64,000 bases of DNA, from contig NZ_WWGH01000001.1 in assembly GCF_009865135.1 (NCBI RefSeq), positions 5,146,001 to 5,210,000 on the forward strand. Reading direction: 5' to 3'. This stretch comes from Streptomyces sp. SID8374. Lineage in GTDB: Bacteria > Actinomycetota > Actinomycetes > Streptomycetales > Streptomycetaceae. Position numbers and translations under genes: made by a program. How positions within the stretch are numbered: the first letter of the stretch is position 1; each line of letters begins with the position of its first letter. Below, piece by piece: positions 43,211 through 51,972 of the stretch. The notes beneath the pieces were generated by a model, which saw only the letters and a program-made list of their open reading frames with translations, ran no database searches and had not been told where the DNA came from.

Positions 43211-43246
43211 CGGGAGCCGGCGGTCGTCAGGTTCCGCCGGCTCCCG
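43211..43246. terminator. Hairpin between GH1 and GH144-like genes
   Basis: A 13-bp perfect stem (CGGGAGCCGGCGG and complement) with a 10-nt loop and no T-run. It lies 68 bp after the GH1 stop on the minus strand and 56 bp before the next start. It may act as a partial terminator or mRNA-end stabiliser that lowers expression of the distal gene. Confidence 0.65.
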
Positions 43247-43313
43247 CGCCGGAGGGAGCCGTCAGGTGGCTCCCCGTATGGTGGGTGTCCTCTGTAGCCA
43301 GGGGACGCCTTGA

Positions 43314-44519
43314 TTACGCTGCCGTGCGCGGCAGTTCGCGCGTGCGGCCCAGCGAGCCCAGCCACTTCGCCGACGGGCGCGGCGTGCGCTCGAAGGTCTC
43401 CAGGTCCACCGCGATCAGGCCGAACGTCGGCTTGAACGAGCCCCACTCGTAGTTGTCCAGCGCGCTCCACGCCAGGTAGCCCTGGATGTCGATGCCGTCG
43501 GCCAGTGCGGAGGCGACCTCGTTCAGCGCGCCCGCGTAGTAGTCCGCGCGGCGGGTGTCGTCGGCCGTGGCGATGCCGTTCTCCGTGACGATCAGGGGGA
43601 CGTCACCGACCACCTCGGCCGTGTGCCGCAGCGCCTCGCCGACCGCGCTCGGGTAGAACTCCCACTGTGTCAGGGTCCGTTCGGCGTCGTCCGCCGCCGG
43701 GATCGGGCCGTCGGGACCGATCCGCGTACGGGTGTAGGACTGCACGCCGATCCAGTCGTCACCGCGCGCCGCCTCGATGAACACGTCCTCGCGCGGGTGG
43801 CGGTAGGCGGCCGTCACGTCCTCCGCGCCGGGCAGCGCCTGGTAGACCTGGTTGGCGATGGTCCAGCCGACCTGGATGCCCGCGTCCAGCGCCCGGACCT
43901 CCTTGACCGCCGCGTGGTGGGCCGCGATGACCGCCTGGGTCGTCTCGTCGTCGGGCGTGGGCAGGCCGGCGGGCGGGAAGCCGATGTCGCCGCGCTTGGC
44001 CTGGCCCGCCATCACGGCGATCATGTTCGGCTCGTTGATCGTGCAGACGTGCCGTACGCCCTCGGAGATCACCGGCGCGCAGGCCGCGACGTACCGCGCG
44101 AACAGCTCCGTCGCCCCCTCGGCCGTCCAGCCGCCGCGCGCCTCGAACCACTGCGGCACCGTGAAGTGGTGCAGCGTCACCATCGGGCGCAGGCCGCGGG
44201 CGATCGCGCCCTCCACCATCCGCCGGTAGTGGGCGAGTTCGGCGCGCGAGAAGGAGCCCTCGACCGGTTCGATCCGGGCCCACTCGATCGAGAACCGGTA
44301 GTCGGTGAAGCCGAGGGAGGCCAGCAGATCCATGTCCTCGGGCCAGCGGTGGTAGCTGTCGCAGGCATCGAGGCTCGGCTCCTGGATGTGGGTGCCGGTG
44401 CTGTGCTCCTTGATCCACCAGTCGCTGTTGGTGTTGTTGCCCTCGATCTGGTGCGCGGCCGTGGAGGCGCCCCAGAGGAAGCCCTCGGGGAACGGGACGG
44501 GAGCAGGGGTGTTCGTCAT
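43314..44519 (-). CDS. GH1 beta-glucosidase
   Basis: A 401-residue cytoplasmic enzyme starting MTNTPAPVPFPEGFLWGAST at ATG 44519. GH1 hallmarks: FPEGFLWGASTAAHQIEG, DSYHRWPEDMDLLASLGF, acid/base Glu in CTINEPNM, nucleophile Glu in LIVTENGIA, and WSALDNYEWGSFKPTFGL near the C-terminus. It lacks a signal peptide, so it hydrolyses imported oligosaccharides. Somewhat shorter than the common 440-480 residues. It follows the permease genes in an operon-like arrangement. Confidence 0.94.
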   Translation of the reverse strand: MTNTPAPVPFPEGFLWGASTAAHQIEGNNTNSDWWIKEHSTGTHIQEPSLDACDSYHRWPEDMDLLASLGFTDYRFSIEWARIEPVEGSFSRAELAHYRRMVEGAIARGLRPMVTLHHFTVPQWFEARGGWTAEGATELFARYVAACAPVISEGVRHVCTINEPNMIAVMAGQAKRGDIGFPPAGLPTPDDETTQAVIAAHHAAVKEVRALDAGIQVGWTIANQVYQALPGAEDVTAAYRHPREDVFIEAARGDDWIGVQSYTRTRIGPDGPIPAADDAERTLTQWEFYPSAVGEALRHTAEVVGDVPLIVTENGIATADDTRRADYYAGALNEVASALADGIDIQGYLAWSALDNYEWGSFKPTFGLIAVDLETFERTPRPSAKWLGSLGRTRELPRTAA

Positions 44520-44617
44520 CGCGACATGTCTTTCTGGTGGGTGGTGAGGGGTGCGGCCGCCGCTGTTACGGGGTGGGGTGCGGCGGCCTCGTTACGTCAA
44601 GTTCCTCGGCGGAAGCG

Positions 44618-45493
44618 CTACTTCAGGCCCGCCGTGGCGATGCCCTGCGTGAAGTGCCGTTGCAGGGCGATGAAGAGGACCAGCACCGGGAGCACGACCA
44701 GGAACGCCCCGGCCATCAGCATCCCGTTCGATCCGCCCGCCTTGTTGGGGTCCGTGGCGAAGGTCGCCAGCGCGACCGGGAGCGTGTACTTGTCGGGGTC
44801 GTTGGTCGCGATCAGCGGCCAGACGAAGTTGTTCCAGGAGCCCAGGAACGTGAAGATCGAGAGCGTTGCGAGGGCGGGCTTCACCAGCGGCATCACGATC
44901 CGCCAGAAGATGTACCACTCGCTCGCCCCGTCCATCCGGGCCGCTTCCAGCAGCTCGTCCGGGATCGACTGCATGAACTGGCGCATCAGGAAGACCCCGA
45001 ACGCCCCGGCGGCGAACGGCAGCACCAGACCGGCGTAACTGTCGATCAGCCGGAGCTTGCTCATCAGCACGAACAGCGGCAGCAGCATCAGGTTGCCGGG
45101 CACCATCAGCGCACCGAGCACCAGGCCGAAGAGCTTGTTGCGCCCCACGAAGTTCAGCTTGGCCAGGGCGTAGCCGAGCATGGAGCAGAAGACCAGGTTC
45201 GAGACGGTCACCAGGACCGCCACGATCACCGAGTTCATGAAGTACAGCGGCAGGTCCAGCTTGTCCAGCAGCTGGCGGAAGTTGGTCAGGGTCCACTCGG
45301 TGGGAATCCACACCGGCGGGCTGGCCGACAGCTCGCTCTGCGTCTTGAAGGCGGAGAGCCCCATCCAGAGGAAGGGCGCCGACATGACCAGCAGGCCGAG
45401 GGAGAGCAGGATGTAGACCAGGGGGCGGGAGGCGCTTCGCCTCTTCGGCGCCGGCGTCCGGGCGGCGGGCGCGTGGCTGCTGTTGGCGCTCAT
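44618..45493 (-). CDS. Sugar ABC transporter permease (CUT1, MalG-type)
   Basis: A 291-residue protein from ATG 45493 (MSANSSHAPAARTPAPKRRS). Six membrane helices and the permease EAA loop ELLEAARMDGASEWYIFWRIVMPLVKPALA (about 190-220) mark it as the second permease of a CUT1 transporter. Its start overlaps the upstream permease stop (ATGA), giving coupling. It imports an oligosaccharide bound by the SBP encoded at 46461-47705. No ATPase gene is in the operon; streptomycetes usually share MsiK. Confidence 0.93.
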   Translation of the reverse strand: MSANSSHAPAARTPAPKRRSASRPLVYILLSLGLLVMSAPFLWMGLSAFKTQSELSASPPVWIPTEWTLTNFRQLLDKLDLPLYFMNSVIVAVLVTVSNLVFCSMLGYALAKLNFVGRNKLFGLVLGALMVPGNLMLLPLFVLMSKLRLIDSYAGLVLPFAAGAFGVFLMRQFMQSIPDELLEAARMDGASEWYIFWRIVMPLVKPALATLSIFTFLGSWNNFVWPLIATNDPDKYTLPVALATFATDPNKAGGSNGMLMAGAFLVVLPVLVLFIALQRHFTQGIATAGLK

Positions 45494-46458
45494 TTCGTGT
45501 TGTCCTTCAGCAGTCGGAGCTGGAGCACCGTGATGCCCATGATCACCACGAACAGGACGTACGCCATGGCGCTCGCGTAGCCCATGTGGAAGAAGTTGAA
45601 CCCCTCGCGGTACATGTTCAGCGAGACCGTCAGCGTCGAGTCGGACGGGCCGCCCTGCGTCATCACGAACGGCTCCTCGAACACGTTGAGGTAGCCGATC
45701 GTCGTGATCACCGTGGCGTAGAGGACCGTCGGCCGCAGGAGCGGGACCGTGATCCCCCGGAACTCCTGCCACACGCTCGCCCCGTCCAGCTTCGCCGCCT
45801 CCCGCACCTCCGTCGGGACCGCCTGGAGGCCCGCGATGAAGAGCACCATCACCGTTCCGACGTTCCGCCAGACCGCCATCACGATCAGCGACGGCATCGC
45901 CAGCGTCTCGGAGCCGAGGAAGTCCGGTGCCGTCCAGCCCACTTCGGAGAAGAGGCCCGCGATCAGACCGTCGCTGGGGTCGAGGACGAACCGCCAGACG
46001 ACGGCCACCGCGACGATCGTGGTCACCACCGGGGCGTAGAAGCCGACCCGGAAGAAGGTCCGCGCCCGGTCGATGCCGTTGTTCAGCAGGACGGCGGTGA
46101 CCAGCCCGATCGCGATGGTCAGCGGGACGCCAACCACCACGAAGTACCCGGTGTTGAAAAGGGATTTGAGGAACTTCTCGTCGCCGAACAGCTTCACGTA
46201 GTTCTCGAACCCGATGAAGTCCGCTTCCCACGGGCGCGTCACATTGCGCAGCCCGAAGTCCGTGAAGCTCATCACCAGCGTGGCGAGGATCGGGAACGCC
46301 ATGAAGACGGTGAACAGGACGAGGAACGGGGTGGAGAACAGCCAGCCCGCCGCGTTCTGCACGCCCATCGACTGCTTGCGGCTCTTCCTGCCCGCGGACG
46401 CGGTGGCGCGTGGTGGCGGGTCCTGCCGTACGGCTGCCTTCTCGGTCGTGGTGCTCAT
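45490..46458 (-). CDS. Sugar ABC transporter permease (CUT1, MalF-type)
   Basis: A 322-residue protein from ATG 46458 (MSTTTEKAAVRQDPPPRATA). A charged N-terminus precedes six membrane helices. The EAA loop reads EVREAAKLDGASVWQEFRGITVPLLRPTVL (about 205-235). It forms the heterodimeric channel with the next permease, with which it overlaps by four bases. The SBP gene ends two bases upstream, so all three belong to one transcript. Confidence 0.93.
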   Translation of the reverse strand: MSTTTEKAAVRQDPPPRATASAGRKSRKQSMGVQNAAGWLFSTPFLVLFTVFMAFPILATLVMSFTDFGLRNVTRPWEADFIGFENYVKLFGDEKFLKSLFNTGYFVVVGVPLTIAIGLVTAVLLNNGIDRARTFFRVGFYAPVVTTIVAVAVVWRFVLDPSDGLIAGLFSEVGWTAPDFLGSETLAMPSLIVMAVWRNVGTVMVLFIAGLQAVPTEVREAAKLDGASVWQEFRGITVPLLRPTVLYATVITTIGYLNVFEEPFVMTQGGPSDSTLTVSLNMYREGFNFFHMGYASAMAYVLFVVIMGITVLQLRLLKDNTK

Positions 46459-46460
46459 GG

Positions 46461-47705
46461 CTACTGCTTCACGAGGCCTTCGATCTCGGACTGCGCCTGC
46501 TTCAGCGCGTCCTCGGCGGACGCCTTGCCCTGCGTCACCTTGGCGATGGCCTGGTCGACCTTGTCGGTGATCTCGGTCCACTGCGCCAGCGAGGGCGAGG
46601 ACTTGGCGGTGTCCATCTGCTTCTTGAAGACCTGGAGGTCGGCGTCGTCGGCGAGCTTGCCGGACTCCCAGGCCGAGGTGTTGGCGGGCAGGTCCTTCGT
46701 CCGCTCGTACCAGTCGGCCTGGCCCTCGGTATCGGTGAGGTACTCGATGAACTCCGTGGCCGCTGCCTTGTGTTCGCTGTCCTTGGAGATGACGAGGGAG
46801 GAGCCGCCGGCCATCGAGGTGGAGGAGGCGTCCGCCGGAACGTTGGCGATCGCCCACTTGCCCTTGATCTGGGGCTGGCCCTCGTTGAGGAGGGTCACGT
46901 GCCAGGGGCCGCCGAAGAACATCGGGACCCGGCCGTTGCCGAAGTCCTTCACCACGTCGTAGCCGGGCTGCACGGACTTGTTGGACAGGCCCTTGTCGAA
47001 GTAACTGCCGTACTCCTTCAGCGCCTTGACCGCCTCCGGGCTGTCGATGACCGCCTCGCCCTCGGCGTTGACGATCTCGCCGCCGGCCGAGTAGAGGAAG
47101 GAGTAGAAGTTCTGCACGGTGTCCAGACCGCTGGGCTGGATGGACAGCCCCCACTTCGTACCGGCCTTCTTCTGGTACGCGGTGGCCAGGTCCTGGAGCT
47201 CCTTCCAGTCGGCCGGAGCCTTGGTCACGCCCGCCTTCTCGGCCAGGTCCGTGCGGTAGTAGAGGACGCGGGTGTCGACGTACCACGGCACGCCGTACGC
47301 GGTGCCGTCCACCTCGCCCTGCTCCCAGCCCGCCGGGAAGAAGTCCTTCTTGTCGAAGACCTTGGTGTCCACCGGCTCCAGCACGCCCAGCTCGGCGAAC
47401 TCGCCCATGTAGCTCCCGCCCATCTGGGCCACGTCGGGCAGCGTGCCCGCCGCGGCGGCCGAGACGAGCTTCTGGTGGGCCACGTCCCAGCCGACCGGAG
47501 TCACCTTGACGGTGATGTTCGGGTTGGCCTTCTGGTAGACCTTCGCCACCTCCGCGAGCTTCTCGCCCTCGGCGCCCATGGCCCAGACGGTGAGTGTCTG
47601 CTTCTCGTCCGCGGCGACATCTCCGCCGGAGGAGCCGCAGGCGGAGAGGGTGACGGCGAGCGCGAGCGCGAGGCCGGCGGGGGCGGTTCTGGCGATGCGG
47701 GACAT
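46461..47705 (-). CDS. Sugar ABC transporter substrate-binding lipoprotein
   Basis: A 414-residue protein from ATG 47705 (MSRIARTAPAGLALALAVTL), with AAGGAGGAG upstream. Lipobox LSACG places the Cys near residue 24. The SBP_bac_1 domain follows: TLTVWAMGAEGEKLAEVAK, AAAAGTLPDVAQMGGSYMGEF, YGVPWYVDTRVLYYRTDL and FFGGPWHVTLLN. It binds an oligosaccharide outside the membrane. A LacI-type operator lies 36-66 bp upstream. The nearby GH1 and GH144-like genes suggest beta-glucooligosaccharides as ligand. Confidence 0.94.
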   Translation of the reverse strand: MSRIARTAPAGLALALAVTLSACGSSGGDVAADEKQTLTVWAMGAEGEKLAEVAKVYQKANPNITVKVTPVGWDVAHQKLVSAAAAGTLPDVAQMGGSYMGEFAELGVLEPVDTKVFDKKDFFPAGWEQGEVDGTAYGVPWYVDTRVLYYRTDLAEKAGVTKAPADWKELQDLATAYQKKAGTKWGLSIQPSGLDTVQNFYSFLYSAGGEIVNAEGEAVIDSPEAVKALKEYGSYFDKGLSNKSVQPGYDVVKDFGNGRVPMFFGGPWHVTLLNEGQPQIKGKWAIANVPADASSTSMAGGSSLVISKDSEHKAAATEFIEYLTDTEGQADWYERTKDLPANTSAWESGKLADDADLQVFKKQMDTAKSSPSLAQWTEITDKVDQAIAKVTQGKASAEDALKQAQSEIEGLVKQ

Positions 47706-47740
47706 GGAGGGCTCCTCCTTGAGCAATCCTGATGCTGCGC

Positions 47741-47771
47741 GATGTATGCGCTGCCTGTAAGCGCATACATC
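47741..47771. promoter_or_regulatory. LacI-type operator of the sugar ABC operon
   Basis: A 12-bp perfect inverted repeat, GATGTATGCGCT-GCCTGTA-AGCGCATACATC. Within it, TGTAAGCGCATACA (47756-47769) is a 14-bp LacI-type palindrome. The same core with two symmetric changes, TGAAAGCGCATTCA, lies upstream of the LacI gene at 51974-51987. Probably bound by that LacI protein. Confidence 0.7.
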
Positions 47772-47996
47772 ACTCTGCGCCAGGCTTTCCGGAATCCGCA
47801 AGAGGGTGCTGGGTCACACTCGTGCAACGTGGCCGACACCTGGGCGCCCACTCCCGCACCGTAATCGCGCCGTTTGTGGAACAACAGGCGATGTGACCGA
47901 TTCGTCGGCCTGTGCTCCGGGACCCCTGTGCCCCTGTGCCTCTGGGTCCCTGGGGCCTCTGGGTGCCTGCGGCGGGTCGGCGTCTACCCTCGCCGC

Positions 47997-49217
47997 ATGG
48001 CCTCACCCGTCGCCTTCACCCACGACTTCCCGTTCGACCCGGCCCACGGGTACACCGCCCTCGACCAGCTGCTCCAGGTCCCGGCGCCGCCCGCCCCCGA
48101 GGACTTCGAGGCGTTCTGGCGCGAGCGGTACGCCCGGGCCCGCGCGGTTGCCACCCGGCCCGTCCTCGGCCCGGTGGAGGAGGAGCGCGACGGCGTACGG
48201 ATCCACTCGGTCACCTACACCTCCGTGGGCGGCGTCCGGCTCGGCGGCTGGTTCGCGCTGCCCGCCGAGGGGCCGGTGGGTTGCGGATTCGTCATCGGCC
48301 ACGGGTACGGCGGCCGCCAGGACCCGGGCCGGGACCTCCCGCCGCCGCTGCCCGGGGCCGCCGCGATCCTGCCGTGCGTACGGGGGATGGGGGAGCGGGG
48401 CCGGGTCGACGGCATCCCGGACCTGGCCGACGAGCATGTGCTGTACGGGATCGGCTCCCGCGACGCGTACGTCATCGGGGAGTGCGTGGCCGACCTCTGG
48501 TGCGCCGCCTCGGCCCTCCTGGAGGTCGTCCCGGAGCTGGCGGGGGCGGGGGTGGACGCGAGTGCGGGCGCGGGCGCAGGTGCCGTGAGTGGCGGGGTGC
48601 CGGATGCGGCGGGAGTCCCGGCGGCCGGTGGTGGGCGGCTGGATGCGGGTGCGGATGCCGCGGGTGGCGGGGGGCTGGATGCGGTGGGGGCCCCGGCCGG
48701 TGGGCGGCGCCCGGATGTGGTGGGGGCCCCGGCCGGTGGGCGGCGCCCCGGCGGGCCGCGTCTCGGTTACCTCGGCGAGAGCTTCGGCGGCGGGCTCGGG
48801 GCCCTCGCGCTGCCCTGGGACGACCGCTTCGGCGCCGCCCAGCTCACCGTCCCCACCTTCGGCAACCACCCCCTGCGGCTGACCCTGCCCTGCACCGGCA
48901 GCGGCGAGGCGGTGCGGGCGTACCACCGCGAGCTCCCCGAAGTCGCCGACGTTCTGCGCTACTTCGACGCGGCGACGGCGGCGACCCGGCTGGAGCTGCC
49001 GACGCTGGTCGCGGCGGCGCTGTTCGACCCGGCCGTGCCGCCGCCGGGCCAGTTCGCCGTATACAACGCGCTGGCCGGGGAGCGCGAGCTCCAGGTGCTG
49101 AGCGCGGGGCACTTTCCGTACCGGGGGATGGTGGCGGAGACGGCGGAGCTGGACGCGGGGCGGACGGCGTTCTTCGCCCGGCACCTGGGGCGGGGCGTGG
49201 CTTCGGCGGACGGCTGA
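47997..49217 (+). CDS. Acetylxylan esterase / cephalosporin-C deacetylase-like (AXE1) with repeat insert
   Basis: A 406-residue alpha/beta hydrolase from ATG 47997 (MASPVAFTHDFPFDPAHGYT). AXE1 landmarks: APEDFEAFWRERYARARA, HGYGGRQDPG and nucleophile Ser262 in GYLGESFGGGLG. The acid is probably the Asp of ALFDPAVPP, and the base the His of SAGHFPYRG. No signal peptide, so it would deacetylate imported oligosaccharides. Between the oxyanion region and the Ser elbow lies a low-complexity insert of about 70 residues (GAGVDASAGAGAGAV... GAPAGGRRPDV), encoded by GC-rich repeats. Divergent from the sugar ABC operon. Confidence 0.85.
   Translation: MASPVAFTHDFPFDPAHGYTALDQLLQVPAPPAPEDFEAFWRERYARARAVATRPVLGPVEEERDGVRIHSVTYTSVGGVRLGGWFALPAEGPVGCGFVIGHGYGGRQDPGRDLPPPLPGAAAILPCVRGMGERGRVDGIPDLADEHVLYGIGSRDAYVIGECVADLWCAASALLEVVPELAGAGVDASAGAGAGAVSGGVPDAAGVPAAGGGRLDAGADAAGGGGLDAVGAPAGGRRPDVVGAPAGGRRPGGPRLGYLGESFGGGLGALALPWDDRFGAAQLTVPTFGNHPLRLTLPCTGSGEAVRAYHRELPEVADVLRYFDAATAATRLELPTLVAAALFDPAVPPPGQFAVYNALAGERELQVLSAGHFPYRGMVAETAELDAGRTAFFARHLGRGVASADG
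48677..48748. repeat. 36-bp tandem repeat inside the esterase gene
   Basis: Two exact-length 36-bp copies (48677-48712 and 48713-48748) differ at one base and encode a 12-residue repeat ending GAPAGGRR. They lie in a wider Gly/Ala-rich insert (about 48540-48760). As a multiple of three, expansion keeps the frame. Confidence 0.88.
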
Positions 49218-49270
49218 GGGGGGCGTGGGGGTACGGCGGACCGGCCGGACGTGGGGGTCGGCGGCCGAAG

Positions 49271-50116
49271 TCAGCGTTCGACGGGCGTCGCCGGGTCGAT
49301 CGCGTACGCCTTCTCGACCAGCTCCGGTCGCGAACCGTCGTTGAGCCCGCGCTCCCACTGGGCGGCCACCTGCTCCCGTACCGAGGACTCCATCTCGGCC
49401 GGCAGCACATGCCGGTAGCGGGGGTCCTCGCCCAGCAGCACCTTGACCGTCATGTCGTACACCGGCTCCGGGTCGTACTGCTCGTGCGGGAACGCGATCT
49501 CCGCGTAGTCGAAGAGCCGCCGGGACGGGTCGTCGCGCCACTGCTTCCAGGTCTCGAACATGGTGTCGTTGAAGCCGGTCAGGAACGGGCCGGGGTTGAT
49601 CGTCGCGACCGTGACGCCGAACTCGGCCAGCTCCTGGTCGAGGGCGTCCGCGAACGCCTCCACGGCGTGCTTCGAGCCCGCGTACGCCCCGGTGAACGGG
49701 TCCACGGTCAGCCCGGCGACCGACGACATGAAGACGATCCGGCCGCTGCGGCGCGCGGCCATCTTCCGGGCGAACCCCTGGGTCAGCAGGACGGGCCCGA
49801 AGACGTTCACCTCGAACTGGCGGCGCAGCCGGTCGGCGGGGATGTCCACGGTGGAGCCGCCCTCGGAGATGCCCGCGTTGTTGAGCAGCACCTCCACGTC
49901 CCAGGTCCAGGCGTTCTCGCGGTCGTCGGGGTCGGTGACGTCGAGTTTCTCCACCCGCAGCCGCGCCCCGCGCTCCTTCGCCGCCTCGCGCACGGCGGTC
50001 ACCTGCGCGACGATCTCCACGCCCGCGATGACGTCGTGCCCGGCGGCGGCCAGGCGCAGGGCGACTTCCTTGCCGAATCCGGTGCCTGCTCCGGTGATGA
50101 GGATCGTGCCGGCCAT
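49271..50116 (-). CDS. SDR family oxidoreductase
   Basis: A 281-residue short-chain dehydrogenase from ATG 50116 (MAGTILITGAGTGFGKEVAL). Cofactor motif TGAGTGFG (about 8-15), NNAGI, catalytic Ser in VFMSSVAG and the YAGSK pair (YxxxK) are all present. The C-terminal half has an extra lobe (WKQWRDDPSRRLFDYAEIAFPHEQYD). NAD(P)-dependent alcohol/ketone conversion; substrate unknown. Located between the esterase gene and the thioesterase gene on the opposite strand to the former. Confidence 0.92.
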   Translation of the reverse strand: MAGTILITGAGTGFGKEVALRLAAAGHDVIAGVEIVAQVTAVREAAKERGARLRVEKLDVTDPDDRENAWTWDVEVLLNNAGISEGGSTVDIPADRLRRQFEVNVFGPVLLTQGFARKMAARRSGRIVFMSSVAGLTVDPFTGAYAGSKHAVEAFADALDQELAEFGVTVATINPGPFLTGFNDTMFETWKQWRDDPSRRLFDYAEIAFPHEQYDPEPVYDMTVKVLLGEDPRYRHVLPAEMESSVREQVAAQWERGLNDGSRPELVEKAYAIDPATPVER

Positions 50117-50265
50117 GCCGGTGCCGCCTTTCCGTCGCTCGGGGGTCCGCTCTCCGTCGGGCCTCTCCGGTCCTGCGGCACGCGCCGACGTAAGCGACTT
50201 TACGGGCGTAACGGGCAGGATGCCGGGTTCGGGCGGCCACCCGTGCGGGAGGCGTACCCCGGCGG

Positions 50266-50730
50266 TCAGGCCGGTCCCGGGGCGTCCACCCGGATCAGCG
50301 TCTGCTGCCCGTTGGCCACAAGCTTGCGGCGGCCGTCCTCCTGGACGCCGAAGACCTCCAGCTGGCACACGGTCAGGGTGCGCCCGGACTTCAGGACCGT
50401 ACCCACGGCTTCCAGGTGGTCACCGGCGGCGGGCGCCAGGAGGTTGATCTTGTACTCCACGGTGAGGACTTCGCTGCCCTCGGCGAACAGCGTCAGCGCC
50501 GCGTAACCGCCCGCGCTGTCCGCGATGGCGCTGGTGGCACCGGCGTGGACGTAACCGTGCTGCTGGGTCACCTGGGGGCGGCTCGGCAGGACGATGCGGA
50601 CGCGGCCCGGCGCGACCTCGGTGATGCGGGCACCGAGGTGGCGCATCAGCCCCTGGCGGCCGAAGCTGTCGCGGATCCGCGCCTCCGTGGCGGGGCTCGT
50701 ACGGTCGTCCTGCGGGGCGTGCTCGTTCAT
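50266..50730 (-). CDS. PaaI-family hotdog thioesterase
   Basis: A 154-residue single hotdog-fold protein from ATG 50730 (MNEHAPQDDRTSPATEARIR). It carries QHGYVHAGATSAIADSAGGYAAL (the HGGxxxxxxD-like active segment, here GYVHAGATSAIAD) and VEYKINLLAPAAGDHLEAVG. Such enzymes hydrolyse acyl-CoA thioesters, often phenylacetyl- or aryl-CoA. No aromatic catabolic genes are close, so the substrate is unknown. It precedes the SDR gene, with 149 bp between. Confidence 0.9.
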   Translation of the reverse strand: MNEHAPQDDRTSPATEARIRDSFGRQGLMRHLGARITEVAPGRVRIVLPSRPQVTQQHGYVHAGATSAIADSAGGYAALTLFAEGSEVLTVEYKINLLAPAAGDHLEAVGTVLKSGRTLTVCQLEVFGVQEDGRRKLVANGQQTLIRVDAPGPA

Positions 50731-50806
50731 GTGCTCTCCTTCGTCCGGAGCCGCGGCCTGCCTGTCGTCCGCGGCCTCACCGTCATCCGCGGCCGCAGCC
50801 GACCCG

Positions 50807-51877
50807 TCACCCGCAGCCGCAGCTCGCCCTTCGCGTCACCGAGACCGGCAGCTCCAGCGAGACCGGGGCGCGGCCCGGGTCGGCCAGGCGTTGGACCAGC
50901 AACTCCACCGCCTGTTCGCCGAGTTGGCGGATCGGCTGGCGGACCGTGGTCAGGGGCGGGCGGACGATCCGGCTCAGCGGGATGCCGTCGAAGCCGGTCA
51001 CCGCGATGTCCTCGGGGACCCGTACCCCGCGCCGCTCCAGCGCCTGGAGGGCCCCCATCGCCATCTGGTCGTTGACGAAGAGCATCGCCTCCGGCCGCTC
51101 CACCCCCGCACCCTCCGAGCGGTCCAGCAGGGCGTCGGCCGCCCGCGCTCCCTCGGCCTGGGTCAGGGTGCCGGTGCTCAGTTCGGGGCGGGAGGGGACC
51201 GGGAGCCCGGCCTCCTGGCACGCCTGCCGGAAGCCGTGGAAGCGGGCGACGGCGTCCGGGGAATCGTCCTCGCCGCCGACGAACGCCAGGCGGCGCAGCC
51301 CGTGGTCCTCGATGAGGTGGCGGGTCAGGGCGCGCTGGCCGTCCGCGTTGGCGACGACGATGTGGTCCAGGTGGTCGATCTCGCGGGGCCCGGCGAGCAT
51401 CACCACCGGCAGTCGGCGCGATATGACCTCCAGGTCCTCGGTCGGCACGGTCCGGGCCAGTACGGCGAACCCGTCGACCCTCCCCGCCACCTTGGCGACC
51501 AGGCTCTCCGGCCCGCCGTCCAGCGAGGCGGCGATGAGCAGGGCGTAACCGTGGCGCCTCGCCGCCCGCTCCATGCCCCGGATGATCTGGTCGGAGTAGA
51601 GCATGACGGCCTGGTCGTCGTCGGCGTCGTTCAGCGCGGCCGCGCTCTCGGCGTCCGGGTCGGCGTAATCGGGGAAGCAGAGGCCGAGCACGCCGGTGGT
51701 GCGGCTGGCCAGGCCCCGGGCGCTGCCGCTGGGTACGTAACCGAGCTCGCGGGCCGCCGCCAGGACCCGTTCGCGGGTCTGGGCGCGTACGGAGTCGGGG
51801 TTCCGGTAGACCCGCGAGACCGTGGCAATGGAGACGCCCGACCGCTCGGCGACGTCGTACACCGTGGGGGCGCTCAC
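50807..51877 (-). CDS. LacI-family transcriptional regulator
   Basis: A 356-residue protein from GTG 51877 (MSAPTVYDVAERSGVSIATVSRVYRNPD), where the LacI HTH begins; an in-frame ATG at 51988 would add 37 basic residues and put the operator on the start codon. HTH and hinge at about 4-60 (SVRAQTRERVLAAARELGYVPSGSARGL), periplasmic-binding-like effector domain at about 65-340. An operator with the core AAGCGCAT lies at 51973-51988. The same core occurs before the sugar ABC operon, which identifies it as a probable target. Confidence 0.9.
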   Translation of the reverse strand: MSAPTVYDVAERSGVSIATVSRVYRNPDSVRAQTRERVLAAARELGYVPSGSARGLASRTTGVLGLCFPDYADPDAESAAALNDADDDQAVMLYSDQIIRGMERAARRHGYALLIAASLDGGPESLVAKVAGRVDGFAVLARTVPTEDLEVISRRLPVVMLAGPREIDHLDHIVVANADGQRALTRHLIEDHGLRRLAFVGGEDDSPDAVARFHGFRQACQEAGLPVPSRPELSTGTLTQAEGARAADALLDRSEGAGVERPEAMLFVNDQMAMGALQALERRGVRVPEDIAVTGFDGIPLSRIVRPPLTTVRQPIRQLGEQAVELLVQRLADPGRAPVSLELPVSVTRRASCGCG

Positions 51878-51972
51878 TCGACCGACCGTCCGCTTCTTCG
51901 TCCGCCGCGCCGGGCGCGGATGCTGATCCCGGGCCGGCGGCTTCCGGTGCCGGCCCTTGCGATCACGGGCTC

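Noticed and set aside
45490..47766. Apparent 758-residue fusion of SBP and permease frames
   Set aside because: The N-terminal part is an out-of-frame reading of the SBP gene; the permease starts at ATG 46458.
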